This document shows, piece by piece, positions 42,326 through 51,875 of a DNA stretch of 64,000 nt (positions are counted from its first letter, which is position 1; the number at the start of each line of letters is the position of its first letter). The DNA is from Bacteriovorax sp. Seq25_V (lineage in GTDB: Bacteria; Bdellovibrionota; Bacteriovoracia; Bacteriovoracales; Bacteriovoracaceae). Both the position numbers and the translations under genes were made by a program. Location: positions 350,824 to 414,823 of the forward strand of contig NZ_AUNI01000021.1 of assembly GCF_000447795.1 (NCBI RefSeq), given 5' to 3'. Below the pieces are notes generated by a model. That model worked only from the letters and a program-made list of their open reading frames with translations. It was not told where the DNA came from and did no database searches.

Positions 42326-45163
42326 ATGTCGAAAAAACATGAGCCTGGTATGGCCTATGACATGAAAAAACTTCACAAGGTATTTGCCTTCTTCTCACTG
42401 GCATTTTTAATGGCAGTTGTGTGGGTTTTCCTTGATGACTATATTAGACCTTGGAAGGCAATCCAAGTTGAAGCGATGAAAATCGAGAAGCAAAAAATTG
42501 CTGAAAAGATTGCTGCTGAAGAAAAAGTGATTAGTAAAGAAAAGCTCGCTCTTCTTGAAACTCAATTGACTGAAGCTGAAGCTAAAGTTGCAGCAAGAAA
42601 TTCTGATATAGTAGCTCTTCAAGAAGAACTAAAACTTCTAAAGAGAGATATCAAAGAAGAAACTATTGTTAATGGACGTTTGAACTCAGACGTTGCTGCG
42701 TTAACTTTTTCTTGGGAAAATGCTCATGCTCATCATAAGCCAAATGCAGATGTATTATTTGCAAAACTAAGAAAGAATAAGCAGCTTTTTGCAGAATCTA
42801 AAGAGAGAATGAAAGAACTGCAAAATAATGAGAAAAAGACGAATAAGAAAATTGCTGAAATCGAAAGTGAAGTAGTTGAAGTGAAAAAAGAAATTTCTTC
42901 AATTACAATGAAGAGAGATCTTCTAAATAAGTCATTAGAGACGAAGAATATTACACCACTTTTTGCTGTCAGAAACGCGCCTTTCGTAGATTTCTTAGAT
43001 CCAACAATTAAGATTAAGCAAATCGTTCTTGAAAATATTACGGATGATCGTTACTTTCAACACGTTCCAAAAGTTGATCGTTGTATTACATGTCACACTT
43101 TTATCGACAAAGAAGGGTATGAGGATCAACCAAACCCACACAAAACACACCCGAATTTAGACCTTATGGTTGGAGCTAACGGTACTCACCCAATGAAGCA
43201 ATTTGGTTGTACAACTTGTCACGGTGGTGAAGGTCACAGAGTTACAGATTTTAACTCAGCAGCTCACATTCCAGCTAACAAAGAACAAGAAGCTGAATGG
43301 GTTAAGAAATATCACTGGCATGAACCGCACAAAGTTCCAATTGTTCAGTACTCAAAAGGGTCAGTTGAAGCAGGTTGTGTTAAATGTCACCAAGATGTTC
43401 AGTATATTCCAGGTGCAACTGTACTTAACGAAGGTCGTAAAGAAATCGAGAAGTTTGGTTGTTATGGATGTCACAAAATTGAAGGTTGGGAACACAAAAG
43501 AAAACCAGGACCAAGTTTAGAGAAGATCGCTTCTAAAGTAGATAAAGAATTCTTTAAGTCATGGGTATGGGATCCAAAAGCATTTAATAAGCATGCAAAA
43601 ATGCCACGTTTCTTTATGCAGGATAACAACTCTAGCCCAGAGTTTATTAAGAAAAATATCGCAGAAGTAAATGCGATGACTGACTTTATCTTTGCTCAGT
43701 CTGAAAGCTATAAGCCGTTCATGAGATATACTGGCGGAAATAAAGCTAACGGTAAAAAGATCATTGGTGAAGTAGGATGTTTATCTTGTCACGGAGCTCA
43801 GGAATTTGCTCTTGAGTCTAAGAAGATTGACGCTCACAAAGGTCCATATCTTTCAGGTTTAGCATCTAAGATAAAGAGCGCTGACTGGTTAGTGTCTTGG
43901 TTAAAGAAACCATCTCACTACCAAGAAAACACAATCATGCCTTCTTTCAGGCTAACTGATAAAGAAGTAAATGATGTTGCTGCTTACTTACTATCGCAGA
44001 GAAATGAAAGTTTTGATAAGCTAAAATTTGAACCAATGGATAAGACAGCAAGAGATGAAATTCTTGTAACGTACTTCTCTGCATTTGATACAGTTGAAGT
44101 AGCAAAGAAGAAGCTTGCAAGTATGACGGATCATGAAAGAACAATGGAGCTTGGTAAGAGATCTGTTGGTAAGTATGGTTGTTACTCTTGTCACGATCTT
44201 AAAGGATTTGAAGGAAGAGCACCAATCGGTCCGGAGCTAACAAAAATTGGATCTAAACCATTAACTCAATTTGGTTTTGGTCATGAGTACGATGTTCCGC
44301 ACACGAGAGATGGATGGATTAAAGCTCACTTACTAAACCCAAGAAGATGGGATAGAGGTGTTGATAAACCATTTGCAGATATTACAAGAATGCCTAACTT
44401 TAATATGACGGAAGAGGAAGCTCATAAAATTACCGTAGCCCTTATTGGTCAAGTTTCAGAGAAAGTACCTTTAACAGGTGTTAAGAGACTTAATGCAAAT
44501 GAGGAAATTGTTAAAGAAGGGATGAAAGTTGCAATTAAGTTTAACTGTATTGGTTGTCACCAAATTGATGGAATGCACGGAGATATCTTAAAGATCTACG
44601 AAGATGATATCAATGAAGGACCTCCAAGACTTGTTAATCAAGGACATCGTGTTCAATCTGACTGGTTCCACTATTTCTTAGGAAATGTGTACAAGATCAG
44701 ACCGTGGTTAAAGATCAGAATGCCTTCATTTGAAATGACAAATGAAGAAAGAAATAAGTTAGTAGCTCTTTTCCAGGCCAAGGCTGGACAAGGAACTTTC
44801 GAAGAAATGCACACTCAAGTTACTTGGGAACCAGGTGAGAAAGAGGGAGCGAAGAAACTATTTAAGCAATTAGACTGTGTTTCTTGTCACTCTGCTGAGT
44901 ACACAAAAGATGAGCCAGTAGCACCAAACCTAAAATACGCGAAGAGAAGATTACGTGCTTCTTGGATTGAAGAGTGGTTAGCTGGGCCAGATAAAATTTT
45001 ACCTGGAACTACAATGCCATCTTTCTGGATTGATGGAGAAGCGGCTGATCCAGATATCTTAGGTGGAGACGCGAAGAGACAGATTAAAGCTTTAACAAAA
45101 CTACTTCTGGAAGAGGGACATGATTTCTACTCACCAGATGATAAAAATGCGAATAAAAAGTAA
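42326..45163 (+). CDS. Eight-heme membrane-anchored cytochrome c with coiled-coil stalk
   Basis: A 945-residue protein. It has an N-terminal membrane helix (~20-38), a long Lys/Glu-rich coiled coil (~45-200) and then eight CxxCH heme sites at about residues 252, 294, 350, 378, 484, 619, 741 and 850 (CITCH, CTTCH, CVKCH, CYGCH, CLSCH, CYSCH, CIGCH, CVSCH). The last five sit in repeated cytochrome c-like modules, each with a downstream Met (for example TIMPSF, RMPNF, RMPSFEM, TTMPSF) as a likely sixth ligand. It lies between cytochrome b and COX III genes, so it probably carries electrons from the bc complex toward the oxidase, the coiled coil acting as a spacer. Confidence 0.9.
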   Translation: MSKKHEPGMAYDMKKLHKVFAFFSLAFLMAVVWVFLDDYIRPWKAIQVEAMKIEKQKIAEKIAAEEKVISKEKLALLETQLTEAEAKVAARNSDIVALQEELKLLKRDIKEETIVNGRLNSDVAALTFSWENAHAHHKPNADVLFAKLRKNKQLFAESKERMKELQNNEKKTNKKIAEIESEVVEVKKEISSITMKRDLLNKSLETKNITPLFAVRNAPFVDFLDPTIKIKQIVLENITDDRYFQHVPKVDRCITCHTFIDKEGYEDQPNPHKTHPNLDLMVGANGTHPMKQFGCTTCHGGEGHRVTDFNSAAHIPANKEQEAEWVKKYHWHEPHKVPIVQYSKGSVEAGCVKCHQDVQYIPGATVLNEGRKEIEKFGCYGCHKIEGWEHKRKPGPSLEKIASKVDKEFFKSWVWDPKAFNKHAKMPRFFMQDNNSSPEFIKKNIAEVNAMTDFIFAQSESYKPFMRYTGGNKANGKKIIGEVGCLSCHGAQEFALESKKIDAHKGPYLSGLASKIKSADWLVSWLKKPSHYQENTIMPSFRLTDKEVNDVAAYLLSQRNESFDKLKFEPMDKTARDEILVTYFSAFDTVEVAKKKLASMTDHERTMELGKRSVGKYGCYSCHDLKGFEGRAPIGPELTKIGSKPLTQFGFGHEYDVPHTRDGWIKAHLLNPRRWDRGVDKPFADITRMPNFNMTEEEAHKITVALIGQVSEKVPLTGVKRLNANEEIVKEGMKVAIKFNCIGCHQIDGMHGDILKIYEDDINEGPPRLVNQGHRVQSDWFHYFLGNVYKIRPWLKIRMPSFEMTNEERNKLVALFQAKAGQGTFEEMHTQVTWEPGEKEGAKKLFKQLDCVSCHSAEYTKDEPVAPNLKYAKRRLRASWIEEWLAGPDKILPGTTMPSFWIDGEAADPDILGGDAKRQIKALTKLLLEEGHDFYSPDDKNANKK

Positions 45164-45174
45164 GGAGTATGGAA

Positions 45175-45801
45175 ATGGCTCATAAAGAATTGGTACACGA
45201 CGGTCCAATAAAATATCCAAATGATCCACAATTTGGAACAGCTAGCCCAAGTAAAATTGGTATGTGGCTGTTCCTTGGGACAGATGCTATGTCTTTCTCG
45301 GGATTACTTATAGCTTATGCAGTTCTTAGAGCTACAAAGCCTTGGCCAGTTCCAGAGCAAGCTCTTGGTGGTGTTTTCCTTTCAGGGATTATGACATTCA
45401 TCCTTATTTGTTCTTCAGTATCAATGGTTCTTTGTATTGATGCTTGTAAGCAAAGAGATAAGAAGGGGATCAGAAACTGGTTACTTGCTACTATTGTTGG
45501 TGGAGCTATCTTTCTTGGAATTCAAGCATATGAGTACACTCATTTAATGCATGAAATGGGAATGACATTTAGTACTTATGAGCATGGAAATAACTTATTT
45601 TCATCTACATTCTTTGCAATTACCGGTTTTCATGGTCTACACGTTTTAACTGGTGTTATCTATCTAATCTGGATGTACGTTTTAGCTCTTCAGGGAAGAT
45701 TTGATAAAGGTGATTATGGAATGCTAGAGATCGTTGGTCTTTTCTGGCACTTTGTTGACCTTGTATGGATTATCGTTTTTACAGTGATTTATTTGATCTA
45801 A
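45175..45801 (+). CDS. ctaE: Cytochrome c oxidase subunit III (heme-copper oxidase)
   Basis: A ~208-residue protein with five hydrophobic segments. IGMWLFLGTDAMSFSG, GIQAYEYTHL, GFHGLHVLTG and LFWHFVDLVWIIVF are the conserved COX III helices. Start chosen at ATG 45175, eight bases after AAGGAG; ATG 45169 is too close. Its position in the bc operon rather than with subunits I and II is unusual, and a second COX III gene exists at 59633. Confidence 0.9.
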   Translation: MAHKELVHDGPIKYPNDPQFGTASPSKIGMWLFLGTDAMSFSGLLIAYAVLRATKPWPVPEQALGGVFLSGIMTFILICSSVSMVLCIDACKQRDKKGIRNWLLATIVGGAIFLGIQAYEYTHLMHEMGMTFSTYEHGNNLFSSTFFAITGFHGLHVLTGVIYLIWMYVLALQGRFDKGDYGMLEIVGLFWHFVDLVWIIVFTVIYLI

Positions 45802-45807
45802 AAATAG

Positions 45808-45830
45808 GCTCCTTCGGGAGCTTTTTTTTT
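45808..45830 (+). terminator. Rho-independent terminator after the bc operon
   Basis: GCTCC-TTCG-GGAGC stem with a stable tetraloop followed by nine T residues. Confidence 0.93.
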
Positions 45831-45855
45831 ACTATTTTTTAAGGTAAGAAAGCGT

Positions 45856-46077
45856 ATGAAAAACTTATTCTTTATATTACTAGTTGTTTTTGCAAATATT
45901 ACACAAGCTTGTCCTGGATGTGCTGGCTCTATGAGTAATCCAAAAGATTCAATGTTAGTTTGGATCCTATGCGGGTTTATTGCTCTAATTTATATTCCAT
46001 TCTACATTCTTTATAGAACGATTATTAAGAATAGGCATTTAAACGAAGCCGTTGTGGTTGTTAATGAAGAAGAATAA
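45856..46077 (+). CDS. Small membrane protein with CxxC motif
   Basis: A 73-residue protein. A signal-like helix is followed by CPGCAGSMSNP, a possible metal-binding or redox CxxC site, and a second helix (MLVWILCGFIALIYIPFYILY). Located beside oxidase genes and overlapping a DUF420 gene, it may assist copper delivery or oxidase assembly. That role is inferred. Confidence 0.65.
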   Translation: MKNLFFILLVVFANITQACPGCAGSMSNPKDSMLVWILCGFIALIYIPFYILYRTIIKNRHLNEAVVVVNEEE

Positions 46078-46600
46078 TAAGAATTATATTAATACTATTA
46101 TTTACGCTTTAAGTTTTGCTATTGTTGTATTTCTTGTTTGGTATATTTACATAAAACCAGAAGCTACAACTGTCTATGATTGGGTTGCCAATCTGCCTTA
46201 TGTAAATGCATCTCTAAATTCTCTCGCGGCCATCTTTCTCGTGTTTGGATTTGTTGCAATTAAAAATGGTAACGTAAAATATCATATTCGTTTTATGTCA
46301 CTTGCGACTGTGAGTTCAACATTGTTTCTCGTGAGCTATCTTTTGTATCATCACTTTCATGGGGATACGAAGTTTATAGCAGATGGACTAATAAGACCGA
46401 TATACTTTTTTATTCTTGTCTCACATATTCTTTTATCTGTCGCACTCGTGCCAATGGCCCTAATGACAATATTTAATGCAATTACAATGAATTTTGTAAC
46501 CCATAAACGTTGGGCAAAATGGACATTTCCTGTTTGGTTATATGTCTCAGTTACAGGGGTGGTAATTGTATTTATCTTAAAGCTCTTCAATCACGCATAG
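46064..46600 (+). CDS. DUF420 (CtaM-like) membrane protein
   Basis: A 178-residue protein with about five hydrophobic segments. LPYVNASLNSLAAIFLVFGF, KYHIRFMSLATVSSTLFLVSY and HKRWAKWTFPVWLYVSVTGV fit the DUF420 family. A member of this family (CtaM of Staphylococcus aureus) is needed for heme-copper oxidase function, and most bacterial examples lie near oxidase genes. Start ATG 46064 overlaps the previous gene by 14 bases; translation coupling is likely, as no binding site is seen. Confidence 0.8.
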   Translation: MKKNNKNYINTIIYALSFAIVVFLVWYIYIKPEATTVYDWVANLPYVNASLNSLAAIFLVFGFVAIKNGNVKYHIRFMSLATVSSTLFLVSYLLYHHFHGDTKFIADGLIRPIYFFILVSHILLSVALVPMALMTIFNAITMNFVTHKRWAKWTFPVWLYVSVTGVVIVFILKLFNHA

Positions 46601-46610
46601 GAATAAATTA

Positions 46611-47801
46611 ATGAAACAATCTTTATCGAAATTAACTGACTATATAAATTCAGGTTTAGGAAGATTTTGGTTGTTTCTAATACCATTAATTTACTTTATT
46701 AGGGTTCATAAAAAGAGAGTGGACTTTCCTTGTTATCATATTGCTGGTGGAAGATATTTTCATGCTGAAAATTTGTATTTTATGACTGATACTTGGCCTT
46801 ATAAGTACCCTCCTGTCGTAGCATTCTTCTTTCAGCCGCTAGCTATATTTCCCCTTGGTGTCGCGAAAGTTATTTTCTATGTACTTGCTTTTGTTGCGAT
46901 GGCTGCTACATACAAATTAATTCTTGATCTTCTTTTTGGTGATGAGCCTATCGAAAAGAAATATACAATCATTCCTTTCTTTCTCGTTTTAAGATTCCAT
47001 TTCTATGATTATGCAAACCTTCAAGTTAATAGCATTATGCTTTTTTTGCTTGTGTACGGTTTCGTTTTACTGAGAAAAAATAAGATTTTTAAAGGTGCCA
47101 TGCTTTTTGCAATAGGTGGAACTTTTAAGATTATTCCAATTTTTATTTCCTTCTACTATTTACTTAAAGGAGAGTTTAAAAAATTCTTCGCAATTGTAGG
47201 AAGTTTCGTTGCTCTTCAACTCATCCCATTGCTTACATATGGCTTTTCAGGATATAAAGAATTACTTAAGAATTATTCGTCACTAATGGGGCAGAGTCAT
47301 TCTTTTTATAGTACAGATCGAATTCTTCAATCTGCGACTTCATTAATTGCTCGTACGACAGAATATTTAAATATCTTAACAGGAGAGACGGAAAGGCATC
47401 TAATACTTGCAGTTCTCCTTCTTGTTGGTGTCGTTCCATTCCTTTTGATGATACTAAAAAAGTTATCTTCCAAAGAGAGTTCTCTGATAGAGCTATCATA
47501 CTGTTTACTTTTTTATCCTCTAGTAAATCCTGTTGGCTGGAGACATGCCCATGTTTTCATTCTTCCGGCTGTCGTTACACTTTTTTATTATATTTATAAG
47601 GAAAAACTTTTTAAGAGATTTGCTTATAAAATTCTAATAGGTCTGTACTTCTTGTTTAATGTCATTAGTTCAAAATTTCTGGTTGGATCTAAGTTTAGCC
47701 ACATTGGAGATTATCTCTCGTTCAATGTGTTGGGGATCTATGTATTATTCGCAGGATTGTTCCTTATACATGGGAGACTTACAACTGAGAGTAAGGACTA
47801 A
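46611..47801 (+). CDS. GT87-family polyprenyl-phosphate-dependent mannosyltransferase-like protein
   Basis: A 396-residue polytopic membrane protein with about ten helices. The segment DTWPYKYPPVVAFFFQPL resembles the signature of the DUF2029/GT87 GT-C fold transferases, which move a sugar from a polyprenyl phosphate to an acceptor on the outer side of the inner membrane. Substrate unknown. The ATG follows AGGAATAAATTA, only ten bases after the DUF420 gene, so it may be cotranscribed by position alone. Confidence 0.75.
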   Translation: MKQSLSKLTDYINSGLGRFWLFLIPLIYFIRVHKKRVDFPCYHIAGGRYFHAENLYFMTDTWPYKYPPVVAFFFQPLAIFPLGVAKVIFYVLAFVAMAATYKLILDLLFGDEPIEKKYTIIPFFLVLRFHFYDYANLQVNSIMLFLLVYGFVLLRKNKIFKGAMLFAIGGTFKIIPIFISFYYLLKGEFKKFFAIVGSFVALQLIPLLTYGFSGYKELLKNYSSLMGQSHSFYSTDRILQSATSLIARTTEYLNILTGETERHLILAVLLLVGVVPFLLMILKKLSSKESSLIELSYCLLFYPLVNPVGWRHAHVFILPAVVTLFYYIYKEKLFKRFAYKILIGLYFLFNVISSKFLVGSKFSHIGDYLSFNVLGIYVLFAGLFLIHGRLTTESKD

Positions 47802-47838
47802 ACGTAATTTCATATAGTTGAGTGTTCTTCTTTTTTCT

Positions 47839-47884
47839 TGTCTAGTTTCTGTCTAGCGTATTTTTGCCTAAGTTTTGTCATAAT
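47839..47884 (+). promoter_or_regulatory. Possible promoter with TGTCTAG direct repeat
   Basis: TGTCTAG occurs at 47839-47845 and 47850-47856, 11 bases apart (one helical turn). CATAAT at 47879-47884 could be a -10 box; transcription would then begin at or beside the ATG at 47891, implying a leaderless message. No good -35 box is seen. Confidence 0.35.
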
Positions 47885-47890
47885 TTGTTT

Positions 47891-49144
47891 ATGAAAAAAC
47901 TAGCAATTATTGGTACTGGTATTTCTGGTATGTCCAGTGCTTACATTCTTAAAGACCACTATGACATCACAATTTTTGAGCAAAATAATTACGTCGGTGG
48001 CCATACTAATACTGTCGATGTTGGAAATATTCCTATTGATACAGGTTTCATTGTTTTTAATTATCATACCTATCCAAACCTAGTGAAGCTTTTCTCTGAG
48101 CTTAATGTCGAACACGTGGATACTAATATGTCTTTTGCTGTTCATGACTCCGCCTCAGGTCTTGAATATTGTGGGAGTGGTTTAAACGGTCTTTTTGGAC
48201 AGAGAAAAAATATTTTTGATTACAAATTTTGGCGAATGTTGTTTGAAATAAATCGCTTCAATGAAACATGTCTGGAAGTTTTGCAAAGTCCTATTTTTGA
48301 TTCCATGACAATTGGCCAGTATCTTGATCTCAATAATTATGGCGAAATGATGAGGGAGAAGTACCTCGTTCCTTGCGCGAGTGCAATCTGGTCAACTTCA
48401 CCGAACGAGATGTTGCACTTTCCTATTAAAACACTGGTACGATTTTTTAAAAATCACGGTCTGTTAGGTTTGAATTCTCACTTTCAATGGAAAACAGTAT
48501 TGGGTGGGGCAAAACAATATAGAGATAAGCTAATATCCTCTTTTAAAGATAGGATAAAAATAAATGAAAAGGTTATTGGGTGTAAGCTTGAGAGCTCAAA
48601 ACATATTATTAGAACAGAAAATAGCTCATATGAATTTGATGAGGTTGTATTTGCTTGTCACTCAAATCAGGCCTTAGAAATTTTAGAAGAACCATCATTT
48701 TTAGAAAACGAACTGTTAAGTAAATTCAAGTATGAATATAACTTTGCCCAGCTTCATACTGATGAAGCATTAATGCCGAAGAATAAGAGAAACTGGTCTG
48801 CATGGAATTATTATTTAACAGGTGAGAAAGAACAGAAAGCGGTTACTACTTATTACATGAATGAGTTACAGCCCTTACAAACTGAAACGAAGTATTTTGT
48901 AACATTAAATGGAAAAGACCTAGTTAACCCGGAAAAAGTTATCAAGGAAATCCATTATGAACATCCATCTTTCAACTTTGAGGCCATAAATAATCAAGAG
49001 AGATTACATGATTTAAATAGACAGGGTATTGGTCGCTTTTACTGTGGAGCATATTTCAGATACGGGTTCCATGAAGATGGAATTTGGTCAGCACTAAAAA
49101 TGTGTGAAAAGATTTTGAATAAGGAAGGAGAACTATGCAAGTAG
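47891..49144 (+). CDS. FAD-dependent amine-oxidase-like oxidoreductase
   Basis: A 417-residue flavoprotein. The ADP-binding fold is at the N-terminus (LAIIGTGISGMSSAYIL, then FEQNNYVGGHTNTV), and DTGFIVFNYHTYPNL follows. It belongs to the amine-oxidase-like family that co-occurs with DUF1365 and Cfa, as here. In Rhodobacter sphaeroides genes of this kind help convert methylated fatty acids to furan fatty acids; that is family knowledge, not shown here. No ribosome binding site precedes the chosen ATG 47891, and TTG 47864 is less likely. Confidence 0.85.
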   Translation: MKKLAIIGTGISGMSSAYILKDHYDITIFEQNNYVGGHTNTVDVGNIPIDTGFIVFNYHTYPNLVKLFSELNVEHVDTNMSFAVHDSASGLEYCGSGLNGLFGQRKNIFDYKFWRMLFEINRFNETCLEVLQSPIFDSMTIGQYLDLNNYGEMMREKYLVPCASAIWSTSPNEMLHFPIKTLVRFFKNHGLLGLNSHFQWKTVLGGAKQYRDKLISSFKDRIKINEKVIGCKLESSKHIIRTENSSYEFDEVVFACHSNQALEILEEPSFLENELLSKFKYEYNFAQLHTDEALMPKNKRNWSAWNYYLTGEKEQKAVTTYYMNELQPLQTETKYFVTLNGKDLVNPEKVIKEIHYEHPSFNFEAINNQERLHDLNRQGIGRFYCGAYFRYGFHEDGIWSALKMCEKILNKEGELCK

Positions 49145-49860
49145 CCCCACTCTATTCTAGAACTACGCATGTAAGGCGAGGCAATGGAGAGAATAAGTTT
49201 AGATACACTTTTCTCAGTTTTCTTATCACTCCCTCAGATAAGAAAAATATGAAACCTTGGTGGCTTTCACTGAACAGATTTGGGTTATTCTCAATCAAGG
49301 AAAGAGATTATTTCCAAATCGGTAATCTTAATTCAACTTTAAAAGAAAGACTCGAAACTTTTGTTGGGGCTGAGATTGTAGATTATAAATTCTTATGTGG
49401 AGGAAGATTTCTAAACTATATCTTTAATCCAGTTAGTTTCTATTTTATTGAAACAAAAGAAAGAAAGAGGAAATTGATCGTTGAGATTTGGAATACATTT
49501 GGAGAGTTTAAACCTCTTGTTATTGATGAAGTCGCTAATAAATTTGAAATTAAATTTACCAAGAATTTTTATATCTCACCATTCTTACCAATGGATACAG
49601 AAATCTCAATTGAGGCAACGTATCCAGAGGGAGAAAATGGAAGTATCCGAATAATTAGTCAAAAAAATGGAGAAGAGGTTTATGCGGATTGGAATTTTTC
49701 ACCTCTTGGGGCAAGGATTATAAGTCTCTTTCCTTATAGTTTTAAAGTTTCGTTCGCGATCCATCTTCAGGCATTAAAATTATTTTTGAAAAAAATCAAA
49801 TACTATAAAAAGCAGGATGATAGAGAAAAACAACTAGGATTCTATTTATGGAACAAGTAA
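49135..49860 (+). CDS. DUF1365 family protein
   Basis: A 241-residue protein with the DUF1365 pattern: APLYSRTTHVRRGNGENKFRY near the start, FLCGGRFLNYIFNPVSFYF in the middle (~90-108) and SPFLPMDTEI afterward. Biochemical role unsettled; it nearly always sits between an FAD oxidoreductase and a Cfa-type methyltransferase, as it does here with overlaps of 10 and 13 bases. AAGGAGGAGAACT precedes its start. Confidence 0.88.
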   Translation: MQVAPLYSRTTHVRRGNGENKFRYTFLSFLITPSDKKNMKPWWLSLNRFGLFSIKERDYFQIGNLNSTLKERLETFVGAEIVDYKFLCGGRFLNYIFNPVSFYFIETKERKRKLIVEIWNTFGEFKPLVIDEVANKFEIKFTKNFYISPFLPMDTEISIEATYPEGENGSIRIISQKNGEEVYADWNFSPLGARIISLFPYSFKVSFAIHLQALKLFLKKIKYYKKQDDREKQLGFYLWNK

Positions 49861-51074
49861 TTAAAGCAAATGAGAGATTTTTGGACAGACTTTATAAGAA
49901 GCTAATAATCTCCACACTTTCAAATATTAAGAAGGGAAGATTAATAATTAATTATGGTGGTCATACTTATGAATTTGGAACATCCGGCACTCCGATTGTT
50001 GTCAATGTAAGTTCCCCTAAATTTTTTAGAAGACTAGTTCTTTCTGGAGAAGTGGGATTAGGAGAATCTTATATGGAAGGGGAGTGGGAAACGCCTGCAC
50101 TTGAGAAATTTCTGACCCTTTTAATTGAAAATCAAAGTTATCTCGGCGATAGTTCTGCTGCAAAAGAAGCTGGGCGAGTTGTTGGATTGAATGTCTTAGG
50201 TTTTATTAATAAAATTGAACATGCTTTTAATCATAATTCGATTGAGAATAGCAAAAAAAATATTAGCTATCACTATGATTTATCAAATCAGTTTTATCAG
50301 TTAATGCTTGATAAGACGATGACTTATTCAAGTGCTCTCTTTAAGGATAAGAGTAGTACTCTTGAAGAAGCACAAATGCTTAAGTACCTCAATATCGCTT
50401 CAATGTTAAAAGTTGAAGAAGGGGAGAAAGTTCTCGAAATTGGATCAGGCTGGGGTGGAATGTCTAGGTTCCTATCACAAAACTACGGAGCTCACGTAGA
50501 GACTTATACGATATCAAAAAATCAATATAGTTTTGTTCAGGAGCTTATAGAGAGAGAAAATATTGAGAATGTAAAAGTAAACTTTAAAGATTATCGAGAG
50601 CCTAAAGGTTTATTTAATAAAATTGTAAGTATTGAGATGATTGAAGCCGTTGGTGAAAAATATTTGGAAACATATTTTTCGGAAGTTGCAAACTCTCTAG
50701 AGAAAAATGGGCGTTTTGCTATGCAGGCTATTCTAATGCCAAGTTCTCGTTATGAAAATTATAAGAAATCTTCCGATTGGATTGAAAAGTATATTTTTCC
50801 TGGGGGCCATCTTCCTTCAGTTGAACGATTAGTCAGCTGCGCCTCAAAATTTGGTCTTGAACTTGTTGAATTTGAAGAGTTTGGTCTTTCTTACGCCGAG
50901 ACACTTAGAAGATGGTACAATAACTTTCACGTAAACTTGGAAGAAGTTACTAAGTTAGGATTTGATGAGCGATTCATTAGAATGTGGACTTATTATTTGA
51001 AAATTTGTGAAGCGGCTTTTGAAACAAGAAATATATATTTGGCCCAGTTTTGTTTCACTAGGCCAAATAACTAA
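49848..51074 (+). CDS. cfa: Cyclopropane-fatty-acyl-phospholipid synthase family methyltransferase
   Basis: A 408-residue SAM-dependent enzyme that modifies double bonds in membrane phospholipid acyl chains. SYHYDLSNQFYQLMLDKTMTYS is the family's signature; the SAM site is VLEIGSGWGGMSRFLS; VSIEMIEAVGEKY and IFPGGHLPS follow. Given its neighbours it may form methylated or furan fatty acids rather than cyclopropanes. Last gene of the three-gene unit; its stop abuts that of the opposite gene. Confidence 0.92.
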   Translation: MEQVIKANERFLDRLYKKLIISTLSNIKKGRLIINYGGHTYEFGTSGTPIVVNVSSPKFFRRLVLSGEVGLGESYMEGEWETPALEKFLTLLIENQSYLGDSSAAKEAGRVVGLNVLGFINKIEHAFNHNSIENSKKNISYHYDLSNQFYQLMLDKTMTYSSALFKDKSSTLEEAQMLKYLNIASMLKVEEGEKVLEIGSGWGGMSRFLSQNYGAHVETYTISKNQYSFVQELIERENIENVKVNFKDYREPKGLFNKIVSIEMIEAVGEKYLETYFSEVANSLEKNGRFAMQAILMPSSRYENYKKSSDWIEKYIFPGGHLPSVERLVSCASKFGLELVEFEEFGLSYAETLRRWYNNFHVNLEEVTKLGFDERFIRMWTYYLKICEAAFETRNIYLAQFCFTRPNN

Positions 51075-51875
51075 TTATTGAGGATCACCTTTATTTAATC
51101 TTGTCTTAGGAAGAAGGATGCTGTGAGGTTTAACAGTAACTTTCTCTCCTACGATCACATCACCCATGATTGATGCTTTCAGTCCAATTGTGGCACCTCT
51201 TTTAATCTTTACTGGAGCTAAGACTAAAATTCCTGCTTGAGCGTAGTGACCAAAGATTGTCGCGGAACCACCAATAGTAACGTTGTCTTCTAATTCAATT
51301 AAACATGGGTCAGAAATGTTTGAAGTGTTAATGACACAGTTTTTTCCAACCTTCATTCCCATTAGCTTGTAAAAAAGAACATTAAGAGGAGTCGGAGTAA
51401 TGAAATCTAGTACAGTGTAACGAACCAGTTGTACGAGAGCGTTATGATAGTACCAAGGAATTGTTTGTACAGAGTACCAATTTCCTCTCCATGGCTTTAT
51501 TTTAATTGGCATTAGCCAGTTTAAAAATGGAACAACTAAGATAAGAGAAATCATATATGTTCCATAGGAGAATGCAAAAATAGTACACATGATTAAAGCT
51601 TTAATGAAGATATTGAAGTCCGAAACATAATCATAAGCAGTTGTTAAAATAATATACCCTGGTGTGAGAGAGACACCAAGAGCAACAATATAGGCAATCA
51701 TCCCGGGAATGATCGCAAACACGAATGCTAGACCTTTGTATGATCGAAGCATTCTTTCAAAGGCTCCCATTAAGCCGGTATATTCAGATCTTGTATCATT
51801 TACATCAATGTACTTACTTTCTGACGGTTCAATGTGAGGAAGGTCTTCCATTTGTTTTTCTTTTTTCTTAACCAT
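51075..51875 (-). CDS. Membrane-associated hexapeptide-repeat acyltransferase
   Basis: A 266-residue protein. Two membrane helix regions (~50-75 and 90-120) precede a left-handed beta-helix with hexapeptide repeats (VGKNCVINTSNISDPCLIELEDN; IKRGATIGLKASIMGDVIVGEKV). This layout resembles the terminal domain of Pls-type nonribosomal peptide synthetases, here as a stand-alone protein. Acyl or acetyl transfer to an amine is likely. It overlaps the kynureninase-like gene by one base, so both are translated together. Confidence 0.75.
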   Translation of the reverse strand: MVKKKEKQMEDLPHIEPSESKYIDVNDTRSEYTGLMGAFERMLRSYKGLAFVFAIIPGMIAYIVALGVSLTPGYIILTTAYDYVSDFNIFIKALIMCTIFAFSYGTYMISLILVVPFLNWLMPIKIKPWRGNWYSVQTIPWYYHNALVQLVRYTVLDFITPTPLNVLFYKLMGMKVGKNCVINTSNISDPCLIELEDNVTIGGSATIFGHYAQAGILVLAPVKIKRGATIGLKASIMGDVIVGEKVTVKPHSILLPKTRLNKGDPQ

